Assembly: GCF_002019855.1 (NCBI RefSeq)
Contig: NZ_CM007717.1
Coordinates: 1,182,452-1,246,451, forward strand
Source of the DNA: Streptomyces antibioticus
GTDB taxonomy: Bacteria > Actinomycetota > Actinomycetes > Streptomycetales > Streptomycetaceae
Reading direction: 5' to 3'
DNA: 64,000 nt
In this document: one piece after another, positions 43,119 to 51,680 of the stretch
Layout: the number at the start of each line of letters is the position of its first letter
Numbering within the stretch: position 1 is the stretch's first letter
Made by a program: the position numbers and the translations under genes
The notes under the pieces: generated by a model
What the model was told of the DNA's origin: nothing
Databases searched by the model: none
The model's input: only the letters and a program-made list of their open reading frames with translations

Positions 43119-43673
43119 TCAGCCTTCCCGTTGGAGCCCGTCGCTGCCGTTCAGGGTGAGCTGACGGTGGTGGAAGTCGAAGTGCTGCGTCGGGTAGCGG
43201 TAGATGTCCGCGAGCGTCATGAAGTCCTTGAAGAAGGGGTCCCACCGGACGGGGAAGTACATACCGCGGGCCAGATCGGCGTCGGACTCGGCGGCCAGCC
43301 GTCGCTGGAGAGAGTCGAGGACTCGGTCGAAGGCGGCGCCCATCCGGCGCGGCCCGTAGACCTTCACGGCCCCTCGTGGACCGGCGTAGTTGACCCAGTC
43401 GAACGGCACGGTTCCCGCGTTCAGAAGCCGGGCGAACGCGTTGCCGGCGCCGCGTGGAAGCCGCCCGAAGACACGAACCAGGACCAGCAGAGCCCGGACG
43501 ACGATGTAGCCGAAGAGCATGTGCCACAGCAGCTGCCCGTTGGTCCACTTGGTACCGCGGGTGGGCCGGGCAAGGTCCGCCTTCGAGGCGGAGTCCAGCA
43601 GGTGGTGGAAGGTGCGGCGGGCTCGTTCGTAATCCTCGTACACGGCCTGCCGGTCCATCGGATTCTCGATCAC
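43119..43673 (-). CDS. DinB-superfamily protein
   Basis: A 184-aa alpha-helical protein with a DinB/metal-hydrolase-like four-helix bundle: WTNGQLLWHMLFGYIVVRAL and YPTQHFDFHHRQLTL carry the family His residues. GTG at 43673 is the longest start; ATG at 43658 is an alternative. Its stop is convergent with the ArsN-like gene, 3 bp apart. Thiol or metal chemistry is inferred from the family; role unknown. Confidence 0.8.
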   Translation of the reverse strand: MIENPMDRQAVYEDYERARRTFHHLLDSASKADLARPTRGTKWTNGQLLWHMLFGYIVVRALLVLVRVFGRLPRGAGNAFARLLNAGTVPFDWVNYAGPRGAVKVYGPRRMGAAFDRVLDSLQRRLAAESDADLARGMYFPVRWDPFFKDFMTLADIYRYPTQHFDFHHRQLTLNGSDGLQREG

Positions 43674-43766
43674 TGTGACCTGCCAGCTCTCGTTCAGACT
43701 CGGAACCGCTACCCGGGGTTGCGATGATGACGGTTTCCGAGCCCGACTACCACCGGGGAGCGACGC

Positions 43767-44744
43767 TCAGTCTTCGCAGAGGAGAAGGCCGAATGTCTCC
43801 TCGCCGATCTCCACGGCGCGAGCCTGGCTGACGACCTGCCCGCGCACCTCTGGGTGCTCTTGTTGCCACTGCTCGGCCGAGGCGTGGCTGGTGAAGAAGT
43901 TCAACGCGTCGCAGCAGAGTGTGGCGGCGGGGCCGACGCCGTCGCGGCGACCGACGAACACGACTGCGGCCGCCGGTTCCCACACTGTCGTGCCGCCGGT
44001 GCAGGTGACGGTCACCGGCCGGCCGTCGACCGGGTCCGAGGAGGCGATCACCACGTCCTGGCCGAGCATGGCGGAGATGCCGAGGGCGTCGATGGCGCAC
44101 ATCGACCACACCTCCACCCCGGTGTTCAGCCGTACGCGGTGCCGGGTCCGGGTCGCCGAGAACGGGTACGCTACCCGGATTCGCCCTGCCCCATCCAGGG
44201 CCAGGAAGTCCTCCCTGTCCAGCTCGGCGAGCACCTCCGCGGCCGTCCTGTCAGCCTGCGCAGCGGCAGCTTCGAGTACGGACGTCTGCGGCGCGTGCCC
44301 GGTGGCGGCGAAGTGCCGCAGCACCGCCTGCTGCACCGCACGCAGTCCCCGCTCGGCGGGGGCGCGCCGGCCTCGTCCGGCCCTGCCGACGAGGTCCAGC
44401 ACGTCCGCATCGCAGCACTCCTGGCCGGCTGCGGCCTGCGGTGCGCTCACGCCGGACAGCGCCTGGCGCAGAGCCTGGACGCTCGGGGCCCCGTCCGTGC
44501 GGCCGTCGGTGTCCCGGTAGAGGCGGCAGGACACGCTCTCCGGTGCCCCTGCGATGGCGAACGGGTCGGTGCCGTCGAGCAGCACCGTCGGCGATCCGGT
44601 CATGCCCCAGCGTGCGGCCTCGGCCTCGTCGCGGACTTCGATCAGCTCGACCTGTGCCGTGCGGCCGCCGAGCGCGGTCGTGATCCGCTCCCGCACGAGG
44701 GGCACGTTCGGGCAGTTAGGCACCGTCAGGATCGTGATCCGCAT
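43767..44744 (-). CDS. merB: thioredoxin-like domain fused to organomercurial lyase (MerB)
   Basis: A 325-aa protein. Residues 1-80 resemble a thioredoxin fold with a single Cys (TVPNCPNVP, C11; GSPTVLLDGTDPF). Residues about 130-325 match MerB. The catalytic set C216 and D219 (SMCAIDALG) and C277/C278 (ATLCCDALNFF) corresponds to Cys96, Asp99 and Cys159 of MerB. It should cleave carbon-mercury bonds. ATG 44744 follows AAGGAGGG. A MerR-type promoter lies upstream, shared with the divergent MerR gene. No merA was found in the window. Confidence 0.85.
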   Translation of the reverse strand: MRITILTVPNCPNVPLVRERITTALGGRTAQVELIEVRDEAEAARWGMTGSPTVLLDGTDPFAIAGAPESVSCRLYRDTDGRTDGAPSVQALRQALSGVSAPQAAAGQECCDADVLDLVGRAGRGRRAPAERGLRAVQQAVLRHFAATGHAPQTSVLEAAAAQADRTAAEVLAELDREDFLALDGAGRIRVAYPFSATRTRHRVRLNTGVEVWSMCAIDALGISAMLGQDVVIASSDPVDGRPVTVTCTGGTTVWEPAAAVVFVGRRDGVGPAATLCCDALNFFTSHASAEQWQQEHPEVRGQVVSQARAVEIGEETFGLLLCED

Positions 44745-44787
44745 CCCGCCGCCCTCCTTGGTTCTCTGGGTTCTCGGCTCGACGCTA

Positions 44788-44811
44788 GACCTTCCAGTGC
44801 GGTGGAAGGTC
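44788..44811. promoter_or_regulatory. MerR-type operator/promoter
   Basis: GACCTTCCA-gtgcgg-TGGAAGGTC, a perfect 9-bp dyad. On the minus strand TTGACC and TAGCGT are 20 bp apart around it, the long spacer typical of MerR activation of the merB-like gene. Confidence 0.85.
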
Positions 44812-44829
44812 AAGGCGTAGCGTGGAGGG

Positions 44830-45228
44830 ATGCGCATCGGTGACCTCGCGGCAGCAGGCCAGGTGACGGCCAAGACCATCCGCTTCTACGAGCAGGCCGG
44901 CCTCCTGCCGGCCCCGCCCCGCACAGCGAGCGGCTATCGCGACTACACGCCGGAGGCTGTGAGCCGACTGGCGTTCATCCGCGACGCCCAGGGCGCGGGC
45001 CTGACCCTCGCCGAGATCCGGTCGGTGCTGGACATCCGCGATAGCGGCGAGGCCCCGTGCGGGCACGTCACCACGTTGATCGGCGAGCGGCTCGCGGACA
45101 TCGAGCGGCGCATGGCTGAGCTCTGCCAGACGCGTACGGCGCTGCGCGAGCTTGCCCGACGAGCCGCCGTCACCGATCCCGACACATGTTCCGCGGGCGA
45201 GATCTGCACCATCCTCACGCGGCCGTGA
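44830..45228 (+). CDS. MerR-family regulator
   Basis: A 132-aa MerR protein: TVGLAAAGQ-like N-terminus (MRIGDLAAAGQVTAKTIRFY), then GYRDYTPEAVSRLAFIRDAQ and a coiled dimer helix. Metal-site Cys lie in EAPCGHVTTLIG, AELCQTR and PDTCSAGEICTI, close to the CadR/MerR/PbrR pattern. It is divergent from merB across the operator at 44788. Its end overlaps the ACR3-like gene's end by 14 bp. Confidence 0.9.
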   Translation: MRIGDLAAAGQVTAKTIRFYEQAGLLPAPPRTASGYRDYTPEAVSRLAFIRDAQGAGLTLAEIRSVLDIRDSGEAPCGHVTTLIGERLADIERRMAELCQTRTALRELARRAAVTDPDTCSAGEICTILTRP

Positions 45229-46180
45229 CCGCCTGCCGGTCCGGGGCCGAGATGAGGCGGGGGACGAGACGGACGTAGGCGACCATGCCGATGACCTCGA
45301 CCAGGGTCTGGGTGACCACGACGGCAGGGGCGAGGGCCAGCGCGTCGGGGAGGGCGAGGGCCAGGGGCATGACGACCAGGGAGTTACGCGTCGCGCCCGT
45401 GAAGACGACTGCCCGGGAGGCGGGGGCGTCGAGGCGGAAGAGGCGAGCGATGGCGCGCCCGGCGAAGGCCATGACCACGAGAAAGAGGACGTAGAAGGGG
45501 ATGACGGCGGCAACGTCCCGCAGGCTTCCGTCGAGCTTGGGGACCTGGGAGGCGACCACCGTGATCAGGGTCGCGGCCATCAGCGGCACCATCGCCGTCG
45601 TGGCCGCGTCCGAGACCTTCTGGCCGCCCTGCTGACGGGCCGCCCATGCCTGGAGAGCCCAGGCAAGTGCGAGCGGGATCACGATGAGCACAAGGAAGGC
45701 TTCGACGAACGGAGCGACTTCGACGACGTCGGCCAGCCGTGAGCCCATGAACAGGTACAGGAACCCGGGCAAAAGCAGCATCTGGGCGACGAGCAGCAGC
45801 GGTGTGGCGGCCAGCAGGCGCCTGCTGGAGCCGCCGGCCAGGCCGCTGAAGACGATCACGTAGTCCACGCACGGGCACAGCAGAACCAGCAGAACGCCCA
45901 CACGGACTGCCTGCACTGCGGGCAGGAAGGAGAACATCGCGGCGACGACCAGCGGGACCACAGCAAAGTTCACCACCAGGGCCGCTCCCAGGAACCGGCC
46001 GTCGCGCAGCGAGCGGAGCAGGTCGGCGGCCGGTACCTGGAGGAACGTCACGAACAGCAGCGCACCCAGGACCGGGTTGATGGCGTACTCGAGCCCGGGT
46101 CCAGTCGCAGGGGCAGCCCAGCCGAGCAGGCCACCGACAGCCATGGCGCCGAGGTAGATCGCGATCTGGTGGTGTTCCAT
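45215..46180 (-). CDS. ACR3-like arsenite transporter (bile-acid symporter fold)
   Basis: A 321-aa, ten-helix membrane protein. GVLLVLLCPCVDYVIVFSGL carries the CPC region, comparable to the conserved Cys of ACR3, and FTGATRNSLVVMPLALALPD matches the second conserved half. It is annotated in related genomes as an arsenic resistance protein. ATG 46180 is chosen over 46213, although both lack a strong ribosome site. Co-directional with the MerT-like and MerR genes above. Confidence 0.8.
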   Translation of the reverse strand: MEHHQIAIYLGAMAVGGLLGWAAPATGPGLEYAINPVLGALLFVTFLQVPAADLLRSLRDGRFLGAALVVNFAVVPLVVAAMFSFLPAVQAVRVGVLLVLLCPCVDYVIVFSGLAGGSSRRLLAATPLLLVAQMLLLPGFLYLFMGSRLADVVEVAPFVEAFLVLIVIPLALAWALQAWAARQQGGQKVSDAATTAMVPLMAATLITVVASQVPKLDGSLRDVAAVIPFYVLFLVVMAFAGRAIARLFRLDAPASRAVVFTGATRNSLVVMPLALALPDALALAPAVVVTQTLVEVIGMVAYVRLVPRLISAPDRQAVTAA

Positions 46181-46266
46181 CCCCTCGACCAGACCCTGCG
46201 ATTCCCGCGGCATCTTCGATGATTTCCCGTTCTTCCCGCGTGCTGCATGTCCCGATTGGGGCCAGG

Positions 46267-46578
46267 TCATTGTGGCAAACGGCTCTCGGTCGCCCTACCG
46301 GGCGCAGGGGTGGGGAACCCGAGGTCGACCGGCGCGGACTGCTCGGTCCGACAGGCAGCCGTCCGCCGCCGCCGGTGCAGCACCCACGCCGTGCCGGCCA
46401 GGGCGAAGACGGTGATCACGGCCAGCGCGGGAACCCAGAACGCCCCGATCGCGGAAGCGGCGCCCAGGGCGCCGAGGAAGGTCAGGATCGGGCCGATGCA
46501 GCACGCCGCGCACGCCAGAACGGCCAGAGCTCCGGCGCCGAGCATGGTCTTGTCGGTGGACTTCGTCTCGGGCTTCAT
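46267..46578 (-). CDS. MerT-like small membrane protein
   Basis: A 103-aa protein with two transmembrane helices. LACAACCIGPILTFLGALGA carries the adjacent Cys pair characteristic of MerT/MerF mercury importers, followed by AIGAFWVPALAVITVFALAG. There is no second-helix Cys pair but there is one in the tail (RRTAACRTEQ). Its ATG overlaps the stop of the adjacent MerR gene (ATGA at 46575), so the two are coupled. Confidence 0.8.
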   Translation of the reverse strand: MKPETKSTDKTMLGAGALAVLACAACCIGPILTFLGALGAASAIGAFWVPALAVITVFALAGTAWVLHRRRRTAACRTEQSAPVDLGFPTPAPGRATESRLPQ

Positions 46579-47351
46579 GCGGTGGCTCCGAACAGGTCGG
46601 CCAGCAGCGGGCCGGCGGCTTCGGGTGCCCGGACGGTCAGCGTCAGCTGGGCCGGGGCGAGGCTCAGGGTGAAGTCGAAGAAGGTGCAGCAGTCCTGCTC
46701 GGTTGCCGCCAGCGCGGCGAGTTCTGCCGCCAGCTCCGGTGTGCTGGGGAAGGCCAGGTGCAGCCCTTCTGGGATCGTCTCGCGCTCACTGGCCTGGGCG
46801 ACGAGGGCCTGCCACTGCGCCGTTCTCTCGCCCAGGTCGGCACTGCCGAGTGTGCAGGCCACCGGCACCTCACGCCACGGCTCCCCGACCGTGTCCTGGG
46901 GGCGGGTGGGTGATAGTTCCACCAGGACTGGCCCGGGCACCTGGTCCTCGGTGGCGGTGCAGCCGCAGTCCGGGCCGCACCCGCCGGCCGGGGCCGGGCC
47001 GGACAGCTGCCTGTGGACGTCGGCGAGGCGGGCGGAGAAAGCAGCCAGCTCCGCCGCGCGGCGGTCGGCATCCGCAATCCGGTCGGCGACCAGTGGCACC
47101 ATCCGGGCCCGCACGGCCGCGCAGACCCCCGCGTCCCGCACATCCAGCAGGGCGCGGATGTCTTCGAGCGCCAGCCCGAGCAGCTTCGCCGAGGAAATGA
47201 ACGCCAGGCGTTCCACCGCGCCCTCGCCGTACTGGCGGTAACCGGATGGGGTGCGCTCGGCGGGCAGGAGCCCGGCTGTCTCGTAGAACCGCAGCGTGGA
47301 AGCCGGGACGCCTGAAAGTCCGGCCAGCTGCGAGATGCGCAGTGTGCTCAT
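46575..47351 (-). CDS. MerR-family regulator with extended C-terminus
   Basis: A 258-aa protein, about twice the usual MerR length. Residues 1-120 are a MerR module (AGLSGVPASTLRFYETAGLL, GYRQYGEGAVERLAFISSAK). A Cys-rich hinge, GGCGPDCGCT, comes next. Residues about 150-258 form a separate alpha/beta domain (GERTAQWQALVAQASERETI, ATEQDCCTFFDFTLSL). The ATG at 47351 directly follows a probable -10, so the mRNA may be leaderless. It is probably autoregulated and controls the coupled MerT-like gene. Confidence 0.85.
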   Translation of the reverse strand: MSTLRISQLAGLSGVPASTLRFYETAGLLPAERTPSGYRQYGEGAVERLAFISSAKLLGLALEDIRALLDVRDAGVCAAVRARMVPLVADRIADADRRAAELAAFSARLADVHRQLSGPAPAGGCGPDCGCTATEDQVPGPVLVELSPTRPQDTVGEPWREVPVACTLGSADLGERTAQWQALVAQASERETIPEGLHLAFPSTPELAAELAALAATEQDCCTFFDFTLSLAPAQLTLTVRAPEAAGPLLADLFGATA

Positions 47352-47356
47352 ATCTC

Positions 47357-47386
47357 GAACGTAAACCTTCAACCCGGCTTGAAGGT
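47357..47386. promoter_or_regulatory. MerR-type operator/promoter
   Basis: ACCTTCAA-cccggc-TTGAAGGT (47365-47386), a perfect dyad. On the minus strand TTGACC and TACGTT (47358-47363) are 20 bp apart; the start codon is only 6 bp past the -10. Confidence 0.83.
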
Positions 47387-48444
47387 CAAGCGCACAGCAG
47401 CTGCTGGATTTCCCGGGCGGCAGCCCGGGCCGGGCGGCCGACTCCGATGAGAGTCGCTGAGGCAGGGCCAGTCCAGTCGCCGTAGCCGAGCAAATGCAGG
47501 CGCGGTTCGTCCACGGCACGGGTGCCGATAGTTGCGATGTGGCCGCGGTTGCCACGCAGACGCATGGAGACGAAGTGGGCGAGGGCGGGGCGGAATCCGG
47601 TGCACCAGATGATCGCGTCGGCTTCAGCCGCCGTGCCGTCGGCCCATTCAACACCGGTCGCCCTGAGGCTGGTGAACATCGGCTTCGCGTGCAGAAGTCC
47701 GGCGTCGCGGGCGGCTCGTACGGGCGGGACGGCGACGATGTCACCGAGGGAGGCCACGCCACCGGTGGCGGAGCGGCCTGCATCCAGCGCTCGGCGGCGG
47801 GCGGTGGCGGCGTCGAAGAGGGCCCGGCCGTCGATGTCGTCGGCTAGGTAGCGGGGCGGACGCTGGGTGACCCAGGTCAGCTCGGCCACGGGGGCGAGGT
47901 CGGCGGCGATCTGCGCACCGGAGTTGCCGCCGCCGACCACGATCACCCGCTGGCCGGCGAACTGGGCCGGGCTTTTGTACTGCACGGTGTGGAGCTGACG
48001 GCCGGAGAACTCCCGGCGGCCGGGGACGGCGGGGATGAACGGGCGGGTCCAGGTGCCGGTCGCGCTGATGACCGCGCGAGCCCGCCAGTCGCCCGAGTCG
48101 CTCTCCACCCGCAGACAAGCGCCGTCGCGATGGACCGCATCGACCCACGCGCCGCGCTGGACCGGCAGCTCGTATCGCTTCTCGTAGTCGGCGAGGTACT
48201 GCACGACATGCTGTGCGTCCGGGTACGTCTGGCCGGGCTGGGCGGGCATCAGCCGCCCGGGCAGTGAGGAGTACTGGGCCGGGGAGAACAGGTGGAGGGA
48301 GTCCCAGGTGTGCTGCCAGGCCCCGCCGGGCGCGGCCTGGGCGTCGAGGATGACGTGCTCGAGGCCCAGGCGGCGCAGGTGGTAGCCGGCGGCGAGCCCT
48401 GCTTGGCCGCCGCCGATCACCACCACATCCGTGCGCTGCGTCAT
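47386..48444 (-). CDS. arsO: ArsO-like flavoprotein monooxygenase
   Basis: A 352-aa FAD/NAD(P)H enzyme: [40 protein letters not shown], and [20 protein letters not shown]. It contains the FxGxxxHT-like segment [20 protein letters not shown] of flavin monooxygenases. It overlaps the aquaporin gene (ATGA at 48441-48444), as in other actinobacterial arsenic operons. It is distinct from the longer flavoprotein at 40787-42148. Confidence 0.87.
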   Translation of the reverse strand: MTQRTDVVVIGGGQAGLAAGYHLRRLGLEHVILDAQAAPGGAWQHTWDSLHLFSPAQYSSLPGRLMPAQPGQTYPDAQHVVQYLADYEKRYELPVQRGAWVDAVHRDGACLRVESDSGDWRARAVISATGTWTRPFIPAVPGRREFSGRQLHTVQYKSPAQFAGQRVIVVGGGNSGAQIAADLAPVAELTWVTQRPPRYLADDIDGRALFDAATARRRALDAGRSATGGVASLGDIVAVPPVRAARDAGLLHAKPMFTSLRATGVEWADGTAAEADAIIWCTGFRPALAHFVSMRLRGNRGHIATIGTRAVDEPRLHLLGYGDWTGPASATLIGVGRPARAAAREIQQLLCA

Positions 48445-49232
48445 GCCGTAGACGTCCCGCTGTCCGCCTTGCCGCGCATGAAGATGACCGCCACCAGCGC
48501 CAGGCCCACCACCGCGCCCACCAACTGCACGCCGACGAATGCCGGGACCGAGGCCGGGGCAATGCCCGCGAACGTGTCCGTGAAGGCGCGGCCGATCGTG
48601 ACCGCCGGGTTGGCGAAGGAGGTGGAGGAGGTGAACCAGTACGCGGCGCCGATGTACGAGGCGACGGCGACGGGTGCGAAGCGGAGGCGGTCGGTTCGGG
48701 CCAGGCCGAAGATCAGCAGGATCAGGCCCGCGGTCGCCACGACCTCGCCCAGCAGCAGGTTCCCGGCGGAGCGGTCGTGCGTGGACCACTTCACCAGCGG
48801 CTCGCCGAACATCGCGTCCGCCAGGATCGCACCCGCGATCGCACCGGCGATCTGCGAAGGCACGTACACGGCGAGCTCGCGGGCGGTGACTCCGGCGCCG
48901 CCGCGGCGGGCGGTCCACCACTCGGCCAGCGTGACGGCCGGGTTGAAGTGGGCGCCGGAGACCGGACCGAGCAGGGCGATCAGGACGCCGAGGCCGAAGA
49001 CAGTTGCGGTGGAGTTGGCCAGCAGCTGGAGAGCCACGTCCTGGGTGAGTTTCGTGGCCTGGATGCCGGAGCCGACGACGATCGCGACCAGGGCCGCGGT
49101 GCCGACGAGCTCGGCGGCGGCGCGGGCGATGAGCGGGGTGCGGGGCGGGGTCGCGCCGGGGGCGGGCTGGGGCTCGTCGGCGGCTATGTCGCTCTCCGCT
49201 GCGGGGGCGGCGACGGGCTCGGTGGCGGTCAA
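48441..49232 (-). CDS. aquaporin-family channel
   Basis: A 263-aa MIP channel with six helices and both half-helix motifs: [15 protein letters not shown] and [15 protein letters not shown]. In arsenic operons such AqpS-like proteins let arsenite out after reduction by ArsC. A TTG start at 49232 is preferred; GAGGAG is 8 bases upstream. Downstream of arsR (49268-49582) and overlapping arsO. Confidence 0.87.
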   Translation of the reverse strand: MTATEPVAAPAAESDIAADEPQPAPGATPPRTPLIARAAAELVGTAALVAIVVGSGIQATKLTQDVALQLLANSTATVFGLGVLIALLGPVSGAHFNPAVTLAEWWTARRGGAGVTARELAVYVPSQIAGAIAGAILADAMFGEPLVKWSTHDRSAGNLLLGEVVATAGLILLIFGLARTDRLRFAPVAVASYIGAAYWFTSSTSFANPAVTIGRAFTDTFAGIAPASVPAFVGVQLVGAVVGLALVAVIFMRGKADSGTSTA

Positions 49233-49267
49233 GACGGGTTCTCCTCGGGCAGGTGAGGCAGAGCGGG

Positions 49268-49582
49268 CTATGGGCAGGACCGCTTGAGGTTCGCTTCGGC
49301 GGTGGCACGCGCGGTCTGAGCGAGGTCGGCGAACTGACCGGCGAGGGCTTCGATGACTTCCGGGCGCAGGCGGTAGTAGATGTACCGGCCGCATGGCTCC
49401 GTCTCCACGACCCCGGCCTCGCGCAGCACCTTCATGTGGTTGGAGAGGTTCGTCTGCTTGGCGCCCGTCTCTTCCACGAGGTGGGTGGTGCAGAGCGTCT
49501 CGCGGGCGAGGAGGGTCACGATCTGGAGCCTGAGCGGGTCGGCCAGAACCCGGAGCAGATCAGTGTCGACTGACGTCATCAT
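49268..49582 (-). CDS. arsR: ArsR-family repressor
   Basis: A 104-aa Ars[41 protein letters not shown], and [20 protein letters not shown]. The Cys in ETLCTTH and EPCGRY could bind As(III), as in actinobacterial ArsR1 types. Two adjacent ATGs (49582 and 49579). It is divergent from the broken arsC and precedes aqp-arsO on the same strand. Confidence 0.9.
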   Translation of the reverse strand: MMTSVDTDLLRVLADPLRLQIVTLLARETLCTTHLVEETGAKQTNLSNHMKVLREAGVVETEPCGRYIYYRLRPEVIEALAGQFADLAQTARATAEANLKRSCP

Positions 49583-49584
49583 GG

Positions 49585-49604
49585 ACTGATACTGTCACAT
49601 CAGT
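49585..49604. promoter_or_regulatory. ArsR operator
   Basis: ACTGAT-actgtcac-ATCAGT, a perfect 6-bp dyad just upstream of the arsR start, between divergent genes. Confidence 0.78.
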
Positions 49605-49658
49605 TGGGGCTGACACCAGCCCGAGCTGATTCTATTGGCTTCTTTGAACGGGAACGCC

Positions 49659-50092
49659 ATGCCCCCGCCTTCCTCGCCCCTCCTGCCGGACGAACGCCTG
49701 GCCGCCGGGGCTGCCCGTCACGCCACCCGATACGCCGGCCGCTTCGCGCCGGAAACCGTGCTGGGCCTGCTCGCCGACTCCTCCACGCGTCTCGCCGAGC
49801 ACGCGCGGATCCGTACGCACCTGGTCGTGCCCAGGCCGCCCTCACCGAGGCCGGGGTGGACCTGGCCGATGCCTACCCCAAGCCGCTGACCCAAGAGGTC
49901 GTCCAGGCTGCCGACATCGTGATCACGATGGGCTGCGGCGGCGCCTACCCTGTGGTGCCGGGCCGCCGCTACCTCGACTGGCCCGTCGCCGACCCCGACG
50001 GAGCGCCGAACGCCGTCGTCCGCGAGATCCGCGACGCCATCGACACCCGCATACCGAGCTGCTCACCCAGCACGCCCCGTAAAGCCCCATAG
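49659..50092 (+). pseudogene. broken arsC (arsenate reductase)
   Basis: Two parts of a larger actinobacterial ArsC survive. The N-terminal three-helix region is in one frame (LPDERLAAGAARHATRYAGR, AEHARIRTHLV). The C-terminal part is in another (GVDLADAYPKPLTQEVVQAA, DIVITMGCGGAYPVVPGRRY). The catalytic P-loop (CVxNAGRSQ) between them is gone, and the tail is shifted. An intact, shorter arsC follows at 50129. Confidence 0.9.
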
Positions 50093-50128
50093 ATCCCACC
50101 GCAGTCGCCTCACCCCAGGGAAGAACAG

Positions 50129-50548
50129 ATGTCCACCGCTCCTGCCGCCTCCGTCCTGTTCGTCTGCATCCACAACGCGGGCCGCTCCCAGATGGCGGCC
50201 GGGTTCCTCCGCCACCTCGCCGGCGACCGCGTCGAGGTCCGCTCCGCCGGCTCCATGCCCGGCGAGCAGATCAACCCCTCGGCCGTCGCCGCCATGGCCG
50301 AGCTGGGCATCGACATCTCCGACCAGAAGCCCAAGGTCCTCACCCCCGAGGCCGCCCAGGCATCCGACTACATCATCACCATGGGCTGCGGAGACGCCTG
50401 CCCGTACTTCCCCGGCAAGACCTACCTCGACTGGCAGCTCGAGGACCCGGCCGGGCAGGGCGTCGAGGCCGTCCGCCCCATCCGCGACGAGATCAAGGGC
50501 CTCATCGAGGGCCTGATCGCCGAGATCGACGCCAAGAAGCAGGGCTGA
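50129..50548 (+). CDS. arsC: arsenate reductase ArsC (LMW-phosphatase type)
   Basis: A 139-aa enzyme that reduces As(V) to As(III). The P-loop [15 protein letters not shown] has nucleophile C13. C87 and C91 ([12 protein letters not shown]) are positioned to relay electrons as in thioredoxin-linked ArsC. ATG 50129 with AGGGAAGAAC upstream. It is followed after 4 bp by thioredoxin reductase, which supports thioredoxin coupling. Confidence 0.94.
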   Translation: MSTAPAASVLFVCIHNAGRSQMAAGFLRHLAGDRVEVRSAGSMPGEQINPSAVAAMAELGIDISDQKPKVLTPEAAQASDYIITMGCGDACPYFPGKTYLDWQLEDPAGQGVEAVRPIRDEIKGLIEGLIAEIDAKKQG

Positions 50549-50552
50549 TCCC

Positions 50553-51548
50553 GTGACCGAGACCATCACCGGCGACGGCATACGCGACGTCATCATCATC
50601 GGCTCCGGCCCCGCCGGATACACCGCCGCCCTCTACACCGCCCGCGCCCAGCTCAGGCCCCTGCTGTTCGGGAGCTCGATCTTCGTCGGCGGCTCCCTCA
50701 CCACCACCACCGAGGTCGAGAATTTCCCCGGCTTCCCTGACGGGGTCGACGGCCCGGACCTCATGGACAACATGCGGGCCCAGGCAGAGAAGTTCGGCGC
50801 CGAGATGATCGACGACGACATCGTCTCCGTGAACCTCACGGGTGACATCAAGGAAGTCACCGACTCCGAGGGCACCGTCCACCGCGCCCGCGCGGTGATC
50901 ATCGCCACCGGCTCCGGCTACCGGAAGCTCGGCCTGCCCAAGGAAGACGAGCTCTCCGGCCGCGGGGTGTCCTGGTGCGCCACCTGTGACGGGTTCTTCT
51001 TCCGTGATCGTGACATCGTCGTGGTCGGTGGCGGCGACACCGCGATGGAGGAGGCCACCTTCCTCACCCGCTTCGCCCGCTCGGTCACCGTCGTCCACCG
51101 CCGCTCCGCCCTGCGCGCCTCCAAGGTCATGCAGAACCGGGCGTTCACCGACGACAAGATCGCCTTCGCCTTCGACAGCGAAATCGCCGAGATCAAGGAA
51201 GCGAACGGCATGCTGTCCGGTGTCGTCCTGCGTGACACCTTCACCGGCAAGCTCCGCGACCTCGACGTCACCGGCCTGTTCATCGCGATCGGACACGACC
51301 CGCGCACCGAGCTGTTCACCGGACAGGTCGACCTGGACGACGACGGCTACATCCAGACCGCTTCGCCGTCGACCCGTACGAACATCCCCGGCGTCTTCGC
51401 CGCCGGCGACGTGGTCGACCACACCTACCGCCAGGCCATCACCGCAGCCGGCACCGGCTGCGCCGCGGCCCTCGACGCCGAGCGCTACCTCGCCGCGCTC
51501 AACGACGGGAACAGCTCAGAAGCTGAACTGGAGCCTGCCAAGGCTTGA
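50553..51548 (+). CDS. arsT: thioredoxin reductase (arsT)
   Basis: A 331-aa flavoprotein: [20 protein letters not shown] binds [13 protein letters not shown] holds the redox pair C142/C145, and [20 protein letters not shown] binds NADPH. GTG start at 50553, 4 bp after arsC. Streptomyces arsenic operons often carry such an arsT to recycle the reducing power used by ArsC. Confidence 0.92.
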   Translation: MTETITGDGIRDVIIIGSGPAGYTAALYTARAQLRPLLFGSSIFVGGSLTTTTEVENFPGFPDGVDGPDLMDNMRAQAEKFGAEMIDDDIVSVNLTGDIKEVTDSEGTVHRARAVIIATGSGYRKLGLPKEDELSGRGVSWCATCDGFFFRDRDIVVVGGGDTAMEEATFLTRFARSVTVVHRRSALRASKVMQNRAFTDDKIAFAFDSEIAEIKEANGMLSGVVLRDTFTGKLRDLDVTGLFIAIGHDPRTELFTGQVDLDDDGYIQTASPSTRTNIPGVFAAGDVVDHTYRQAITAAGTGCAAALDAERYLAALNDGNSSEAELEPAKA

Positions 51549-51550
51549 TT

Positions 51551-51581
51551 GGGTGGCCCCCGCCTCGCGCGGGGGCCACCC
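51551..51581 (+). terminator. terminator after arsC-arsT
   Basis: GGGTGGCCCCCGC paired with its complement (13 bp) and a 5-nt loop, 3 bp after the arsT stop. Confidence 0.9.
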
Positions 51582-51680
51582 CTCATCATGTGCGCGCGTA
51601 CGCCCTTCATGCGCCCCTGCTCCCCCACGTAGCTTGCGACGTTGGCCTGTAACACCCGTACGAACGTAGGGGGAAGCAGC

